A DNA stretch of 37,134 nucleotides, taken from contig CANQVV010000004.1 of NCBI GenBank assembly GCA_947627385.1, forward strand, positions 1 through 37,134, written 5' to 3'. The stretch is from an uncultured Bacilli bacterium. Its GTDB lineage: Bacteria; Bacillota_I; Bacilli_A; RF39; UBA660. The translations under genes and the position numbers were made by a program. The notes under the pieces were generated by a model. That model had not been told where the DNA came from, did not search any database, and saw only the letters and a list, made by a program, of their open reading frames with translations. Positions 14,179-23,509 of the stretch are shown here, in pieces (the stretch's first letter is position 1; each line of letters opens with the position of its first letter).

Positions 14179-16219
14179 TAGTAACTCCTATATTAATTAT
14201 TTTATCAAAAACTCTATTTTGATTTTTATGAGAAATATAGATAATAGTTTTTTCTTGAAAATATTTACGAATATTTTTAATTATTTTACTTTCTAATCCT
14301 TTATCTACTTCACTTAGAGCTTCATCTAATATAATAATATTAGCATTATTTAAAAGACCTCTTGCTAAAATAATTCTTTGCATCTCACCTCCGGAAATAT
14401 TTTTAGAATTAGCTTCAATTAAAGAATCAAAACGCATATTTTTATTTTTAACAATACTTTCTATTTCACATATTTTTACTATATCTTGAAAATTTTGATC
14501 ATCTACTTTTCGACCTATTAAAATATTATCTTTTATAGTTCCAGTAAATAATTGTTCACTTTGAGATATATATAATATATTACTTCTAATAGTTTTAATA
14601 CTTAAATCTTTTATATTGTGATTATCAATAATTATATCTCCTTTAAAGTTATCATTTTCTAAACATAATAATTTACAAATAGTACTTTTCCCAACACCTG
14701 ATGGACCATTTAATAAAATATGTTCTCCCTCCTTTATTTCCATATTAAAATTATTTAATATATTATGGTAATTGTTGTAAGAATAAGATACATTGTTAAA
14801 GATAATATTGCCTTTTAAATTTAGACAAATATCAGAATTATTTTCCTCATCAATATTAATAAATTCACTTATTTTGTTAAAAGAGGCTTTAATAAAGTTA
14901 TATTTAGGAAGTAAATTAATAATATTTTTAATATTATCTATACAATAAGCTAATATAATATTAAAAGTAAATAAATCTATTATTGATAAATTATTATTTA
15001 AAATATTATAAAAGCCATAGGAATTTATTAAAAATAAAGATAATTCTAAAATAAAATCTTTCCCTAAGTTAGTAATATTAAAGAATTTAATAAATTCATA
15101 ATTATTATATAAATATTTTGCTAAATAATTTTCAAACTTATTTAAAATATTCTCTTTAATATTTAAGTGTTTTATACTATCAATCATAGTAATATTTTCC
15201 ACAGTTAAAGTATTAAAATCAGTTTGATAATTAATATTTTCTAAAACTTTTTTATATATAATTTTACTAATAAATATCCCATATATAATGTAAATAAGAA
15301 TACTAATTAATAATATATAAAATAATTTATTATTAATTATATACAAAATAGCCATCGATACTAGCATCATAAGTGAGTCTAGAAAACAAGAAACAAAAAT
15401 ATCTGAAAATAAATTTTTAATATTTGCTAGTTCATTTATTCTTGTCACGATTTCCCCAGTACTTCTACTTTTAATGCTTTTTAAAGGAAGGGAAAATAAA
15501 TGTCTTAAAAATTCTGGATATAAATACACATCTACTAAATTACTTAAATGATTTTCAAAATATTCTCTTATAAATAAGAATAATATTTTAAGTAAAGTAA
15601 TTAGGCAAAAACCAATAATTAAATATTTTAATAGATAGTGATTAAAATTTAATAAATTACTACCTACTTTTAAATAATAACTACTGACAATTGCTAAGAT
15701 AGTCCAAATTATACTAGTAAAAATTATTTTTATAATTAGAAACTTTTCCTTACTCAATATTTTTAAAAATAATTTTCCAATAGTTATACCTTTGTCTAGT
15801 TTAATAACTTTATCTCTCGGATATGCTAAAATAATATGACCAGTAAATAATTTATTAAACTTAGTTAAAGTCATTTTAGTATTACCGATACCTGGATCCA
15901 TTAAATATACTATATCGTTACTTATTTCTTTAACTACGACAAAGTGTTCTAAACCATTATCTAGTTCTAAATGGGCAATTAATGGAAATTTTAATTCTAT
16001 TTTGTTTAAGTCATACTCCAAAACCCCGATTGAATCAAATCCCCATTTTTGAAAAGCCTTAACAATTTGATAGGCATTGGTACCATTACTATCAGTGCAA
16101 GTATCTTCTCTCAGTTTTTCAAGTGATACATAGCCACCATAGTAAATAAATATCCATTGCATACAACTAACACCACAATCTTTTAAATCATGTTGCTTAA
16201 CTGCTTTAATTTTTTTCAA
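14165..16219 (-). CDS. Peptidase-containing ABC exporter (C39 family, bacteriocin type)
   Basis: An ABC transporter that cuts double-glycine leaders and exports the peptides. Residues 1-135 are the C39 peptidase with Q9, catalytic C15 (DCGVSC), H92 (LEHFVVV) and D108 (LMDPG). A six-helix membrane domain (about 160-430) follows. The ATPase domain carries Walker A GPSGVGKS (505-512), signature NISGGEMQ (607-614), Walker B IIILDEALSEVD (628-639) and H-loop ISH. All catalytic residues are present and 684 aa is normal length. The start is TTG at 16219 with GGGAGGA upstream. It is the first gene of the operon that encodes the two leader peptides. Confidence 0.95.
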   Translation of the reverse strand: MKKIKAVKQHDLKDCGVSCMQWIFIYYGGYVSLEKLREDTCTDSNGTNAYQIVKAFQKWGFDSIGVLEYDLNKIELKFPLIAHLELDNGLEHFVVVKEISNDIVYLMDPGIGNTKMTLTKFNKLFTGHIILAYPRDKVIKLDKGITIGKLFLKILSKEKFLIIKIIFTSIIWTILAIVSSYYLKVGSNLLNFNHYLLKYLIIGFCLITLLKILFLFIREYFENHLSNLVDVYLYPEFLRHLFSLPLKSIKSRSTGEIVTRINELANIKNLFSDIFVSCFLDSLMMLVSMAILYIINNKLFYILLISILIYIIYGIFISKIIYKKVLENINYQTDFNTLTVENITMIDSIKHLNIKENILNKFENYLAKYLYNNYEFIKFFNITNLGKDFILELSLFLINSYGFYNILNNNLSIIDLFTFNIILAYCIDNIKNIINLLPKYNFIKASFNKISEFINIDEENNSDICLNLKGNIIFNNVSYSYNNYHNILNNFNMEIKEGEHILLNGPSGVGKSTICKLLCLENDNFKGDIIIDNHNIKDLSIKTIRSNILYISQSEQLFTGTIKDNILIGRKVDDQNFQDIVKICEIESIVKNKNMRFDSLIEANSKNISGGEMQRIILARGLLNNANIIILDEALSEVDKGLESKIIKNIRKYFQEKTIIYISHKNQNRVFDKIINIGVTNEIL

Positions 16220-16228
16220 CCAAATTTT

Positions 16229-16292
16229 CCTCCCTTCACTTTATATTTACGCTTTTTTATCTTCATTTCCTTTTTTTTATGAAAAATTTTTT
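16229..16292 (-). repeat. Copy B of the dispersed leader repeat
   Basis: The sequence CTTTATATTTACGCTTTTTTATC plus flanks is shared with 860-921, with only a few differences over about 60 bp. On the minus strand it ends with GTGAAGGGAGG, the ribosome site of the exporter gene. Confidence 0.6.
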
Positions 16293-16352
16293 AAAAAATT
16301 GCATTTTTTTTAAATACCATCATAATATTTACTAGCAATAGGAGCGATTATA

Positions 16353-16847
16353 ATGATTAATAAACAAAATTTATGGTTTGTAACTTTATTTTCTTTAATA
16401 TTAATTTTAGGAATCTATTATATTAGTATTGATGATGAAGTAGCTAGTGTCTTAAAAAAAGAAGAAGAAAGTACCAATAACGCCGTTATTGAAATAACCG
16501 AAAATGATGCCTTAGTAGCCTTAGAAGTAGAAAATGATGAAGAAAAACAATCTTTAATGGCTGAATATCAAGAAGTGTTATTAGATACTGAAAGTACATT
16601 AGCTGAAAAAAATAATGCTTATGAAAGTTTACAAAAATTAAACAACTCCAAAGCATTAGAAAATAAAATAAAAGATATGATAAAAACTAAATTTAATTTA
16701 GATGCATTTGCCAAAATCAAAGATAAAACAATTAGTATTGTGGTAGCTAGTAAAGAACATAATACGGAAAAAGCTAATAAAATAATTCGCAGTGTTCAAG
16801 AATTATTTGATGATGAAATGTACATTACAGTAAAATTTAATGCTTAA
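16353..16847 (+). CDS. SpoIIIAH-like sporulation protein
   Basis: A 164-aa protein with one N-terminal membrane helix (about 8-26) and an extracytoplasmic domain. The C-terminal block SIVVASKEHNTEKANKIIRSVQELF...YITVKF matches the SpoIIIAH ring-building motif. In Bacillus SpoIIIAH sits in the mother-cell membrane and joins SpoIIQ to link mother cell and forespore. Here it is a lone gene rather than the end of a spoIIIA operon. An ATAGGAGCG site precedes the ATG, and a bidirectional terminator follows. Confidence 0.88.
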   Translation: MINKQNLWFVTLFSLILILGIYYISIDDEVASVLKKEEESTNNAVIEITENDALVALEVENDEEKQSLMAEYQEVLLDTESTLAEKNNAYESLQKLNNSKALENKIKDMIKTKFNLDAFAKIKDKTISIVVASKEHNTEKANKIIRSVQELFDDEMYITVKFNA

Positions 16848-16853
16848 AAAAAC

Positions 16854-16887
16854 GATAACTTCTATTTAGTTATCATTTTTTATTTTT
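16854..16887. terminator. Bidirectional terminator between spoIIIAH-like gene and the fmt operon
   Basis: GATAACT (16854-16860) and AGTTATC (16868-16874) form a perfect 7-bp stem with T-rich tails on both strands. It overlaps the stop of the convergent phosphatidyltransferase gene. Confidence 0.8.
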
Positions 16888-17594
16888 GTTACACTTTTTA
16901 AATTAATATCATTTTTATGTTCTTTATAATATTCTGGATTTAACCAAATATTTTTAAAATTTTGCCAATTATTTTCATAATTTATTGTATCTTTCTTAAC
17001 CTTTATTTCTTTTTCATTAAAAGCATCTTTATTTATTGGCTTGAATATTTCTAATATATAACTAATTAATGTTAATATTTCCATAATAATTGTTGGTAAA
17101 AGCAAACTAAAATATAAGGAATTTTTATTTAAACTATTCAAATAATTGATAATATTTATTGGTAAAATAGTAAAATTATTTATATCACTAACTATGAAAG
17201 CTAAAACAACTGATAAAGCTAAAAACCATACTTTTAATTTACCAACTTTATTTGATTGAACATTTAACTTATGTCTATATTTAGCAATTTGGACAAATAC
17301 AATTAAAATTTCAAAAAATATTGGAATAATTGCATAAGGAGTTATTAAATATAAAATAATAAAATTAATTACTGTTAAAAGTTTATCAGCAAAACCATCA
17401 AATAAGGCACCAAAAAAAGTTGAGGCTTTTAACGTTCTTGCTAGTATACCATCAATACTATCTGTCAAATAACAAATTAATGATACTAATCCAGCATATA
17501 TTCCTCCATAGGTTTTATATATTGGTACTAAAATAATAGTTCCAATTATTCTAATAAAAGTTATAGTATTGATAAGAATTAATTTAAATACCAT
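16866..17594 (-). CDS. CDP-alcohol phosphatidyltransferase (PgsA-like)
   Basis: An integral membrane enzyme of the CDP-alcohol phosphatidyltransferase family, which transfers a phosphatidyl group from CDP-diacylglycerol to an alcohol. The full signature D45-x2-D48-G49-x2-A52-R53-x8-G62-x3-D66-x3-D70 is present. About five hydrophobic segments cover residues 5-190, and the C-terminal 50 residues are hydrophilic and lysine-rich, longer than in a plain PgsA. Glycerol-3-phosphate is the likely acceptor, but this cannot be read from the sequence. It is the last gene of the fmt operon. Confidence 0.88.
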   Translation of the reverse strand: MVFKLILINTITFIRIIGTIILVPIYKTYGGIYAGLVSLICYLTDSIDGILARTLKASTFFGALFDGFADKLLTVINFIILYLITPYAIIPIFFEILIVFVQIAKYRHKLNVQSNKVGKLKVWFLALSVVLAFIVSDINNFTILPINIINYLNSLNKNSLYFSLLLPTIIMEILTLISYILEIFKPINKDAFNEKEIKVKKDTINYENNWQNFKNIWLNPEYYKEHKNDINLKSVTKIKNDN

Positions 17595-17604
17595 TGCCCA
17601 CCTC

Positions 17605-18201
17605 TTAATAATTAATTTCCTTAATAGCGTTTATATCACTAAATTCTAAATGATAATAATCATTATTCATAGTTATTTCAATTTTAGTTATTTGTTTTTC
17701 ATCACTATAAATTGTTATATTTTTATCACTTAAATAATAATTATATGTTTCATCAGTATTATAAGGTGTTATATCTTTAATTAAAGATTTTATATTATTG
17801 ACATCTAATAATGTACTATCAAGATTAGTATATAAATTATCTATTTGAAATAAACCACCATCTTTAACTTCATAAGTATAACCATTTTCTTTAAAATAAT
17901 TAATATTTAAATCACCTTGAATTTTAGTTCCAGCTTCTCGATCATCCATTTTCATACCAGTATAAGTTATAATTTCATTATTAATATTTATTTCATAATT
18001 ATATCTATAATTATTATTTAATTGAGATAATTTTTCAGCATAAGTTATCTCTTTTACTGATTCTTCAACATTTTCTGATTTATCATTATAATTATTTTTA
18101 TGACCACTTACTTTAATAATTACCACCATTGCTATAATAAATATTAACCAAATAGCAAGTCTAATATAAGAACTCGTTTTATCCTTTACTTCTTCTTCCA
18201 T
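17605..18201 (-). CDS. Membrane-anchored protein of unknown function
   Basis: A 198-aa protein with one N-terminal membrane helix (about 12-29), a charged linker and an extracytoplasmic domain rich in Tyr, Asn and Asp that looks like beta strands (ITYTGMKMDDREAGTKIQGD and later). It resembles small lipoprotein-like or regulator-of-envelope proteins, but I do not recognise a family. It begins 1 nt after the fmt stop with its AAGGAG site inside fmt, so it is coupled to fmt. Confidence 0.7.
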   Translation of the reverse strand: MEEEVKDKTSSYIRLAIWLIFIIAMVVIIKVSGHKNNYNDKSENVEESVKEITYAEKLSQLNNNYRYNYEININNEIITYTGMKMDDREAGTKIQGDLNINYFKENGYTYEVKDGGLFQIDNLYTNLDSTLLDVNNIKSLIKDITPYNTDETYNYYLSDKNITIYSDEKQITKIEITMNNDYYHLEFSDINAIKEINY

Positions 18202-18202
18202 C

Positions 18203-19105
18203 CTAATTACTCCTTAATCCATTTAGATAGTTTTTAATAGGCATTTCTTTTTTACCACTAGGTTTTACAATATCAAAATAAATTATGCCATCAACACAAC
18301 CAATTCCTAAACTATTTTTATCCATATATAATTTATTTATTTCACTTTTTGTATGTTGATAATGAGCTTTGATTATTTTTACCTCAATGCCATTAATAGT
18401 AGTTTTTGCAAGTGGCCAAGGACTAAATGCTCTTATTTTATTATAAATATTAACTACTTTATCATTAAAGTTTAATTCTTCCATATCCCGCTCAATCATC
18501 GGAGCATAAGAAGCAGCATCTTCATCTTGTTTAATTCTTTTTGCTTGACCATTTATTATATCATCTAAATTATCTATTAATAATTTACTACCAATTTCAC
18601 TTAATTTATCATGCAAAATACCAACATCATCATTACTATTTATAACATATTTAGAAGTTGCAATAATATCTCCGGTATCCATTCCTTCATCCATATACAT
18701 TAAAGTTACTCCTGTTGTATCTTCACCATTAAGTAGAGCCCATTGTATCGGAGCACTACCACGATATTTAGGTAAAATGGAAGCATGAATATTTATGCAT
18801 CCTAAACGGGGATAAGCAAGTATTTCCTTAGGTAATATTTTACCATAGGCACATGTAACAATTAAATCAGGTTTATAATCTAATATTTCTTGATATTCTA
18901 ATTTTAATTTATCAGGTGTTAAAACAGGAATATTATGTTCCATTGCCCACGCTTTAACAGGTGATTTTGTTAGTATTTTTTTTCTACCTACTTCGGCATC
19001 TTTTTTAGTTACTACTAAAACAACATTAACTTTATCAATTAATGCTTTTAAAGGATTGACTGCAAAATCCGGAGTTCCCATAAATACTACTCTAATTAAT
19101 GCCAT
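18203..19105 (-). CDS. fmt: Methionyl-tRNA formyltransferase
   Basis: Transfers a formyl group from 10-formyl-THF to initiator Met-tRNA. The N-terminal Rossmann-like domain starts VVFMGTPDFAV (about 6-16). The catalytic Asn-His pair is in CINIHASILPKYRGSAPIQWAL (about 103-124), and the catalytic Asp is in MDEGMDTGDII (about 137-147). The C-terminal domain begins at RAFSPWPLAKT. Length 300 aa is normal. First gene of a three-gene operon. Confidence 0.96.
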   Translation of the reverse strand: MALIRVVFMGTPDFAVNPLKALIDKVNVVLVVTKKDAEVGRKKILTKSPVKAWAMEHNIPVLTPDKLKLEYQEILDYKPDLIVTCAYGKILPKEILAYPRLGCINIHASILPKYRGSAPIQWALLNGEDTTGVTLMYMDEGMDTGDIIATSKYVINSNDDVGILHDKLSEIGSKLLIDNLDDIINGQAKRIKQDEDAASYAPMIERDMEELNFNDKVVNIYNKIRAFSPWPLAKTTINGIEVKIIKAHYQHTKSEINKLYMDKNSLGIGCVDGIIYFDIVKPSGKKEMPIKNYLNGLRSN

Positions 19106-19162
19106 ATTATCACCATACTTTTATTTTACACTAAAATTATATAAATAACTAGCCTAATTAAT

Positions 19163-20629
19163 CTAATCAACTATTTTTAAAGCTCCTTCAAACTTTTTTA
19201 AAACATTTTTTATATTTTCATTAGGCAATTTATTATATTTACACCGAGCTTGCACTACTTTACCATTACGAACTTCAATTGTTACAAAAGATTTATTAAC
19301 ATCTTTTCTTTGACGCATTAAATATATTTGTAATTCATTATTACTATAAGCCTTACAATAAGTTCTAACACAATTATCTTGTTGTCTACTTTCATCAATT
19401 AAGCTTTCTAATGTTGGTGCGGCTTTAATAATATATTTTTCATCTTCATATGTATTAATTGCTAATTTATTAGCAAGTTCTTCTATTTTACTAGCCATAT
19501 TTGGTTCTTTTAATATTTGAAATTCTAATTGTAATTTATTATGTTCAGCCAATAAATCTTTGGGAAATAAAATATTTTTATCTTTTAAATTTAAGCCCAA
19601 AGTAGAAGCAAATCTTATATAATCATAATATTCTATTAATAAATAGTTTTTATACTTATTTTTAGCAAAATAATCTTTTAACTTTTTAATATTTATATTA
19701 GTCATATTTATAATTTTTTTTAATCTCTCAATACTATAAGTCATAAATTTAAGTAAATCTTTATCATATGTTTTACATATTAAAGCAGCCTCTAAATCGT
19801 TATATTTAAATTTATTTTTAATCATAAACTTAACATAATCTTGATCTTTAAATAATTGTTTTACTTTATCTTCATAATTTATTAAATAAGCTTTATTAAA
19901 TGCCAAGGTATAAAATTTTAAATTCATTAAATATTCAAACCCTTTAAAATAAATAGGAGTATAAATTAAATCTAAAATACCTACATAGTTCTTTTTTAAA
20001 TAATTTTTAGCTTCCCATATTTTAGTATAACGATAAATAGTATTTTTTAACTCTTCTAAATTATCTGTATATAAATAATTATTAAAAATATAATCCCCAA
20101 CTAAACTATATTCAAAACTATCTTCATCTTTTTTAACTTTATTATTTATTTCTTCATAACTATAATATTTATTATTAATTAAATCCACTATTCCCTTATT
20201 TAAAATATGAAAGGCATTATTAATTTTAAGTTTACTAATACGGTAAGGAATAGATATATAAGGACTATTATAACTAATATCTTCATGAACAATATATAAA
20301 ATAACTTCACCATCTAAAACATCAAAATAAGAATAAAAATTTTCATATTTTAAATCTTTAATATTATCTATTTCCCACCAAACTTTATTGGCATTATTAC
20401 CTCTTATATTATATTTTTTCAAACATTTTGGACAACAATTATCTTTATTTAATTCTTTTAAACATAACGGACAATAATACTTTTTTAAATTTTCATCATA
20501 AATAACTGTGGAATTAGAAATATTTTGAATATATTTTTGAACATTTGCTGGAATTTCAACAGAATTTGTCCAATTTAAAGGCCTTGCTATTAAGTTTTTA
20601 AAATCACTATCAAATATTAATTGCTTCAT
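19163..20629 (-). CDS. PcfJ-domain protein with N-terminal zinc ribbon
   Basis: A 488-aa protein. A four-cysteine zinc-ribbon-like module lies at about 53-72 (CPLCLKELNKDNCCPKC). The C-terminal 90 residues match the PcfJ domain, with the pattern SLIDESRQQDNCVRTYCKAY...IYLMRQ...SFVTIEVRNGKVVQARCKYN. PcfJ-type proteins were named from the conjugative plasmid pCF10 and their activity is not established. The gene lies just downstream of the T4SS operon but behind a terminator, and has an AGAGAGGT site. Chromosomal copies of this family exist outside conjugative elements, so context alone does not make it a transfer gene. Confidence 0.8.
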   Translation of the reverse strand: MKQLIFDSDFKNLIARPLNWTNSVEIPANVQKYIQNISNSTVIYDENLKKYYCPLCLKELNKDNCCPKCLKKYNIRGNNANKVWWEIDNIKDLKYENFYSYFDVLDGEVILYIVHEDISYNSPYISIPYRISKLKINNAFHILNKGIVDLINNKYYSYEEINNKVKKDEDSFEYSLVGDYIFNNYLYTDNLEELKNTIYRYTKIWEAKNYLKKNYVGILDLIYTPIYFKGFEYLMNLKFYTLAFNKAYLINYEDKVKQLFKDQDYVKFMIKNKFKYNDLEAALICKTYDKDLLKFMTYSIERLKKIINMTNINIKKLKDYFAKNKYKNYLLIEYYDYIRFASTLGLNLKDKNILFPKDLLAEHNKLQLEFQILKEPNMASKIEELANKLAINTYEDEKYIIKAAPTLESLIDESRQQDNCVRTYCKAYSNNELQIYLMRQRKDVNKSFVTIEVRNGKVVQARCKYNKLPNENIKNVLKKFEGALKIVD

Positions 20630-20694
20630 AATATACCTCTCTTAAATTATAAAATAATATTTTAAAAAATGCTAGTAAAAAAGTACAAAAGTTT

Positions 20695-20800
20695 GCTTTT
20701 GCGTATAAAAAGCCTTAAAGCATTTCCTTTTTCTAGGAAAATTATTGCATTATTCCTTAAAAATATCAATTTATTATACTTGAATGTGACTTTTTAACAA
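20695..20800 (-). repeat. Diverged copy C of the dispersed leader repeat
   Basis: Read on the minus strand, this stretch shares ordered blocks with 860-960: TTAAAAAGTCACA, TATAATAAATTG, TGCAA-AATTTT and AAAAAGGAAAT. As for copies A and B, a minus-strand gene (PcfJ-like) starts downstream. The match is patchy and no ribosome site is included, so relatedness is moderate. Confidence 0.35.
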
Positions 20801-20811
20801 TTATTAAAAAA

Positions 20812-20842
20812 ACTGATAAAGAAATTCTCTATCAGTATTTTT
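20812..20842. terminator. Terminator of the T4SS operon
   Basis: ACTGATA (20812-20818) and TATCAGT (20830-20836) form a perfect 7-bp stem. Both strands have A/T tails; on the minus strand seven T follow, directly after the VirB4-like stop. Confidence 0.75.
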
Positions 20843-22629
20843 TAAAAACCACCACCAGATCCAAATGAATCTAATTCTTCTTGGGTAACTACAACATTGA
20901 TACGCATTCTTCTATTACCACAAACAAATAAACCTTGACCTTGTGGATAATATTTAATACTTTCCTTTTCACTTTCATTTAAATCAATTAATTGGGCTAA
21001 ATCATCAACGGCTTGTTTTCTTAAACTCATTATTAAATAATAAGAGGCATTATCAAATATTGCTTTGCCATGTTGAATAATGGTTGGTGATGCAAAATCC
21101 GTAGGTTGTTGCGTAACAATAATAGTACCAGTATTGTATTTACGACTACGTCTTTGAATTTGCGCTAAGAACTCTGCTCCAAGTTCATTATGACTAGCTA
21201 GTAAAACGTGAGCTTCTTCAACATACATTATCGTATTAACATCTTTCTCTAAACAAAGACCCCAAGCATATTTTAAAATATTAAAGAATAAAGCATTTTT
21301 AATATTTTCATCACTATTCATAAGTTCTTTAATATTAAAGACAATAAAATCACTATTAATTTGAATGGTTGTGTGACCAGTAAAATAATATCTTAATTCT
21401 TTTACTAATGGTCTTACTTTTAACTCTAATCTTTCCATAACATCACGTTCATGGGTAGCATCAACCATTGATAAAAGTCTTCCTTTTATTGTTGCGTAAA
21501 CATCATCAAATGTTGGATAGTCTTCTCTTTTAAGTTTAGTATAATCAGTATCAAAATCTATTCTAAATCTTTTATATGTATCTTGAACTACTTCACTAAA
21601 TAATGTTAAAACATCTTCTTCAATTTCTGGATTGTAATATTTCATAAAGGCTTTTAATTGTTGGAGTGTTCTTGTTAATACAGTATAACCTAAACCTTGT
21701 GATATTTCTTCTTCATCAACATCAACAACAATTTCAAGAGGGTTAATCATTCCGAATTCTCCACCTTTTCCAAGGTCTAAGAAATCACCACCCATTAAGT
21801 TAACCATATCTTCAAGTTCACCTTCAGGATCAATAGCTACTATTTTACAACCATTTCTTAAATGAGTTCGAAGTAAAAGTTTGGCTGCGGTTGATTTACC
21901 ACTACCTGATGTACCAAGTAAAATCATATTGGCATTATTTCGATTATTTTCATTTTTAATTTGATATAAGAATTGATTGAATAAAACAACTCCACCAGAG
22001 AAATCAACACCGAATAGACAAGATAAACCTGGGTCTTTAATACTATCAAAAACAAATGGATACATTGCCGCAATTGTAATTGATGGTATTGGTGTACCAA
22101 TTCTTTGTTCAATATCTTGTGGTGGAAAAATTGGAACAATACTTTTAAGTACTTTTTCTTGTTCAAACATTAGAGCTACACCAGCCATATTCATAGCATT
22201 TAGGTAACTTTTAACTTCCATCTTTTTATTATCAAGTTCTTCTTTACTATCAGCAGTTATCATTAAATGCATTTGAAAATCAAATATTCTAGCATCAGTT
22301 GAAGCCAACATAGTAATAAATTGCTCTAATGATTCATAATCTTGACGAATTCTTTCTTGTAATGTTTGATCGTGCTCTGATTGGTATCTAGTTTTTAAAT
22401 CTGCTATTTCTTTATTAATCATTTTTTGTAAAACAGAAAATTGAATTGGAATATGTTTTACAACTACTTTAACCCCAGATATATTAGTAATATCTGATAA
22501 ATAACCAACATAAATATTTTTTGGATAAGATACAATCGTAATAATTGTTGAATATTTGCCACTTATTCTAAATTCAGTAGGTTTAAATTCCATTCCCTTT
22601 GGAGCGATAGCATTTTTTGTTGCACTCAT
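20842..22629 (-). CDS. VirB4/TraE-type conjugation ATPase, C-terminal ATPase part
   Basis: A 595-aa motor ATPase of the VirB4/TraE/ConE group that powers type IV secretion at the inner face of the membrane. Walker A GTSGSGKS (239-246) follows NANMILL; a second conserved block is IDPEGELEDMV (about 264-274); Walker B IMYVEEAH (467-474) and VTQQP (about 506-510) complete the HerA/VirB4-type pattern. The N-terminal 200 residues contain the coiled region common before the motor domain. The start codon overlaps the stop of the previous gene (TAATG), and that gene carries the domain usually fused to its N-terminus. It is the last gene of the T4SS half and ends at a terminator. Confidence 0.93.
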   Translation of the reverse strand: MSATKNAIAPKGMEFKPTEFRISGKYSTIITIVSYPKNIYVGYLSDITNISGVKVVVKHIPIQFSVLQKMINKEIADLKTRYQSEHDQTLQERIRQDYESLEQFITMLASTDARIFDFQMHLMITADSKEELDNKKMEVKSYLNAMNMAGVALMFEQEKVLKSIVPIFPPQDIEQRIGTPIPSITIAAMYPFVFDSIKDPGLSCLFGVDFSGGVVLFNQFLYQIKNENNRNNANMILLGTSGSGKSTAAKLLLRTHLRNGCKIVAIDPEGELEDMVNLMGGDFLDLGKGGEFGMINPLEIVVDVDEEEISQGLGYTVLTRTLQQLKAFMKYYNPEIEEDVLTLFSEVVQDTYKRFRIDFDTDYTKLKREDYPTFDDVYATIKGRLLSMVDATHERDVMERLELKVRPLVKELRYYFTGHTTIQINSDFIVFNIKELMNSDENIKNALFFNILKYAWGLCLEKDVNTIMYVEEAHVLLASHNELGAEFLAQIQRRSRKYNTGTIIVTQQPTDFASPTIIQHGKAIFDNASYYLIMSLRKQAVDDLAQLIDLNESEKESIKYYPQGQGLFVCGNRRMRINVVVTQEELDSFGSGGGF

Positions 22630-23201
22630 TAATTCATCACCGTCCCAAAATTAATAGTTTCTCCTCCATTAAGGAGATTATCTAGTATTATTCTTAAATC
22701 AGCATTACTGGTTTGAGTTGATTGAAGTCCACAAGATGATAAATTACTAATCATATTATGTAATTTCTTTTGCAATACTTCCAATTTTTTTTCTTGGAAA
22801 ATTAAATAGTATTCTGTATCAACTACATTATATTCTACACTCATAAATTGATTAGCTTTATTAATATCTTGTAAAATCAATTTTCTTGTTTCATTACTTG
22901 GAGTATTATTATATAATTTTTGTAATTCAGCAAGATATAAATTAATATCTACTGGACGATCAGCAATAATTAGCCAGAATTCATAATCAATTGTATTATA
23001 AAAATTTCTTAAATTATAAATAATTTTTTCTTGATCTTGTTGACTCATAATGAATATATTACGAGGATGTACCTTTATACCGGTAACATAATAACCATTA
23101 TCAAGTTGAATCATACCATTCATTATTTGTCTAATAGGTAACCAAGAACTTGTAAATTTAAAATTATCTGACGTCGTTTGAGCCGAACTCTTCATTAGCA
23201 C
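22629..23201 (-). CDS. VirB4/TraE-type ATPase, separate N-terminal domain
   Basis: A 190-aa soluble protein that resembles the N-terminal domain of Bacillota TraE/ConE proteins: SSWLPIRQIMNGMIQLDNGYYVTGIKVHPRNIFIMSQQDQEKII fits the pattern wipik.i.dGii.l.dgryv.i.ev.p.nf...s..e...ii. In relatives this is part of one VirB4 chain. Here it is a separate gene whose stop overlaps the ATPase start by one base, so equal synthesis is expected. No frameshift is needed to explain the split. The start GTG at 23201 overlaps the PrgI-like gene; an ATG six bases later is possible. Confidence 0.75.
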   Translation of the reverse strand: MLMKSSAQTTSDNFKFTSSWLPIRQIMNGMIQLDNGYYVTGIKVHPRNIFIMSQQDQEKIIYNLRNFYNTIDYEFWLIIADRPVDINLYLAELQKLYNNTPSNETRKLILQDINKANQFMSVEYNVVDTEYYLIFQEKKLEVLQKKLHNMISNLSSCGLQSTQTSNADLRIILDNLLNGGETINFGTVMN

Positions 23202-23487
23202 ACCAACCTTTCCAATAATACCTTCTTCTATTTGTATAAAAATTAAATATATTTGTCAGAAGCTGCAATACATTATGATAATGGGGCACCGGCATTACTA
23301 AAAATGCTCCAATAAGTGCTGGCAACACTATAAGTATTAACACTACGATATTATAACTTCGTATTATAAGCACCATAGCAAGTGTCCATAAACATCCTAC
23401 TGAAAAGATTACTAAATCAGTCGGTGTAAAAAATCCCAGTATCAATTGTGATTTTTTTGTATTTGCAGGTATTAAATAATTATTCAC
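23164..23487 (-). CDS. PrgI-like small T4SS membrane protein
   Basis: A 107-aa protein with two close hydrophobic segments (about 20-40 and 45-68) and a hydrophilic C-terminus with PHYHNVLQLLTNIFNFYTNRRRYYWKGWC. PrgI/TcpE-like proteins in Gram-positive conjugation systems have this size, topology and an aromatic-basic tail and always sit beside the VirB4 gene, as here. Probably helps to attach the ATPase to the membrane complex. Confidence 0.75.
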   Translation of the reverse strand: MNNYLIPANTKKSQLILGFFTPTDLVIFSVGCLWTLAMVLIIRSYNIVVLILIVLPALIGAFLVMPVPHYHNVLQLLTNIFNFYTNRRRYYWKGWCANEEFGSNDVR

Positions 23488-23509
23488 CTTTCTATTCCTC
23501 CTTTAAATA

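Noticed and set aside
21924-22207. Two short ORFs (80 and 76 aa) inside the VirB4-like gene
   Set aside because: Shadow frames of the ATPase gene.
20842-22629. Frameshift or pseudogene explanation for the split VirB4
   Set aside because: Both parts are long and intact and joined by a regular TAATG stop-start, so two genuine genes are more likely.
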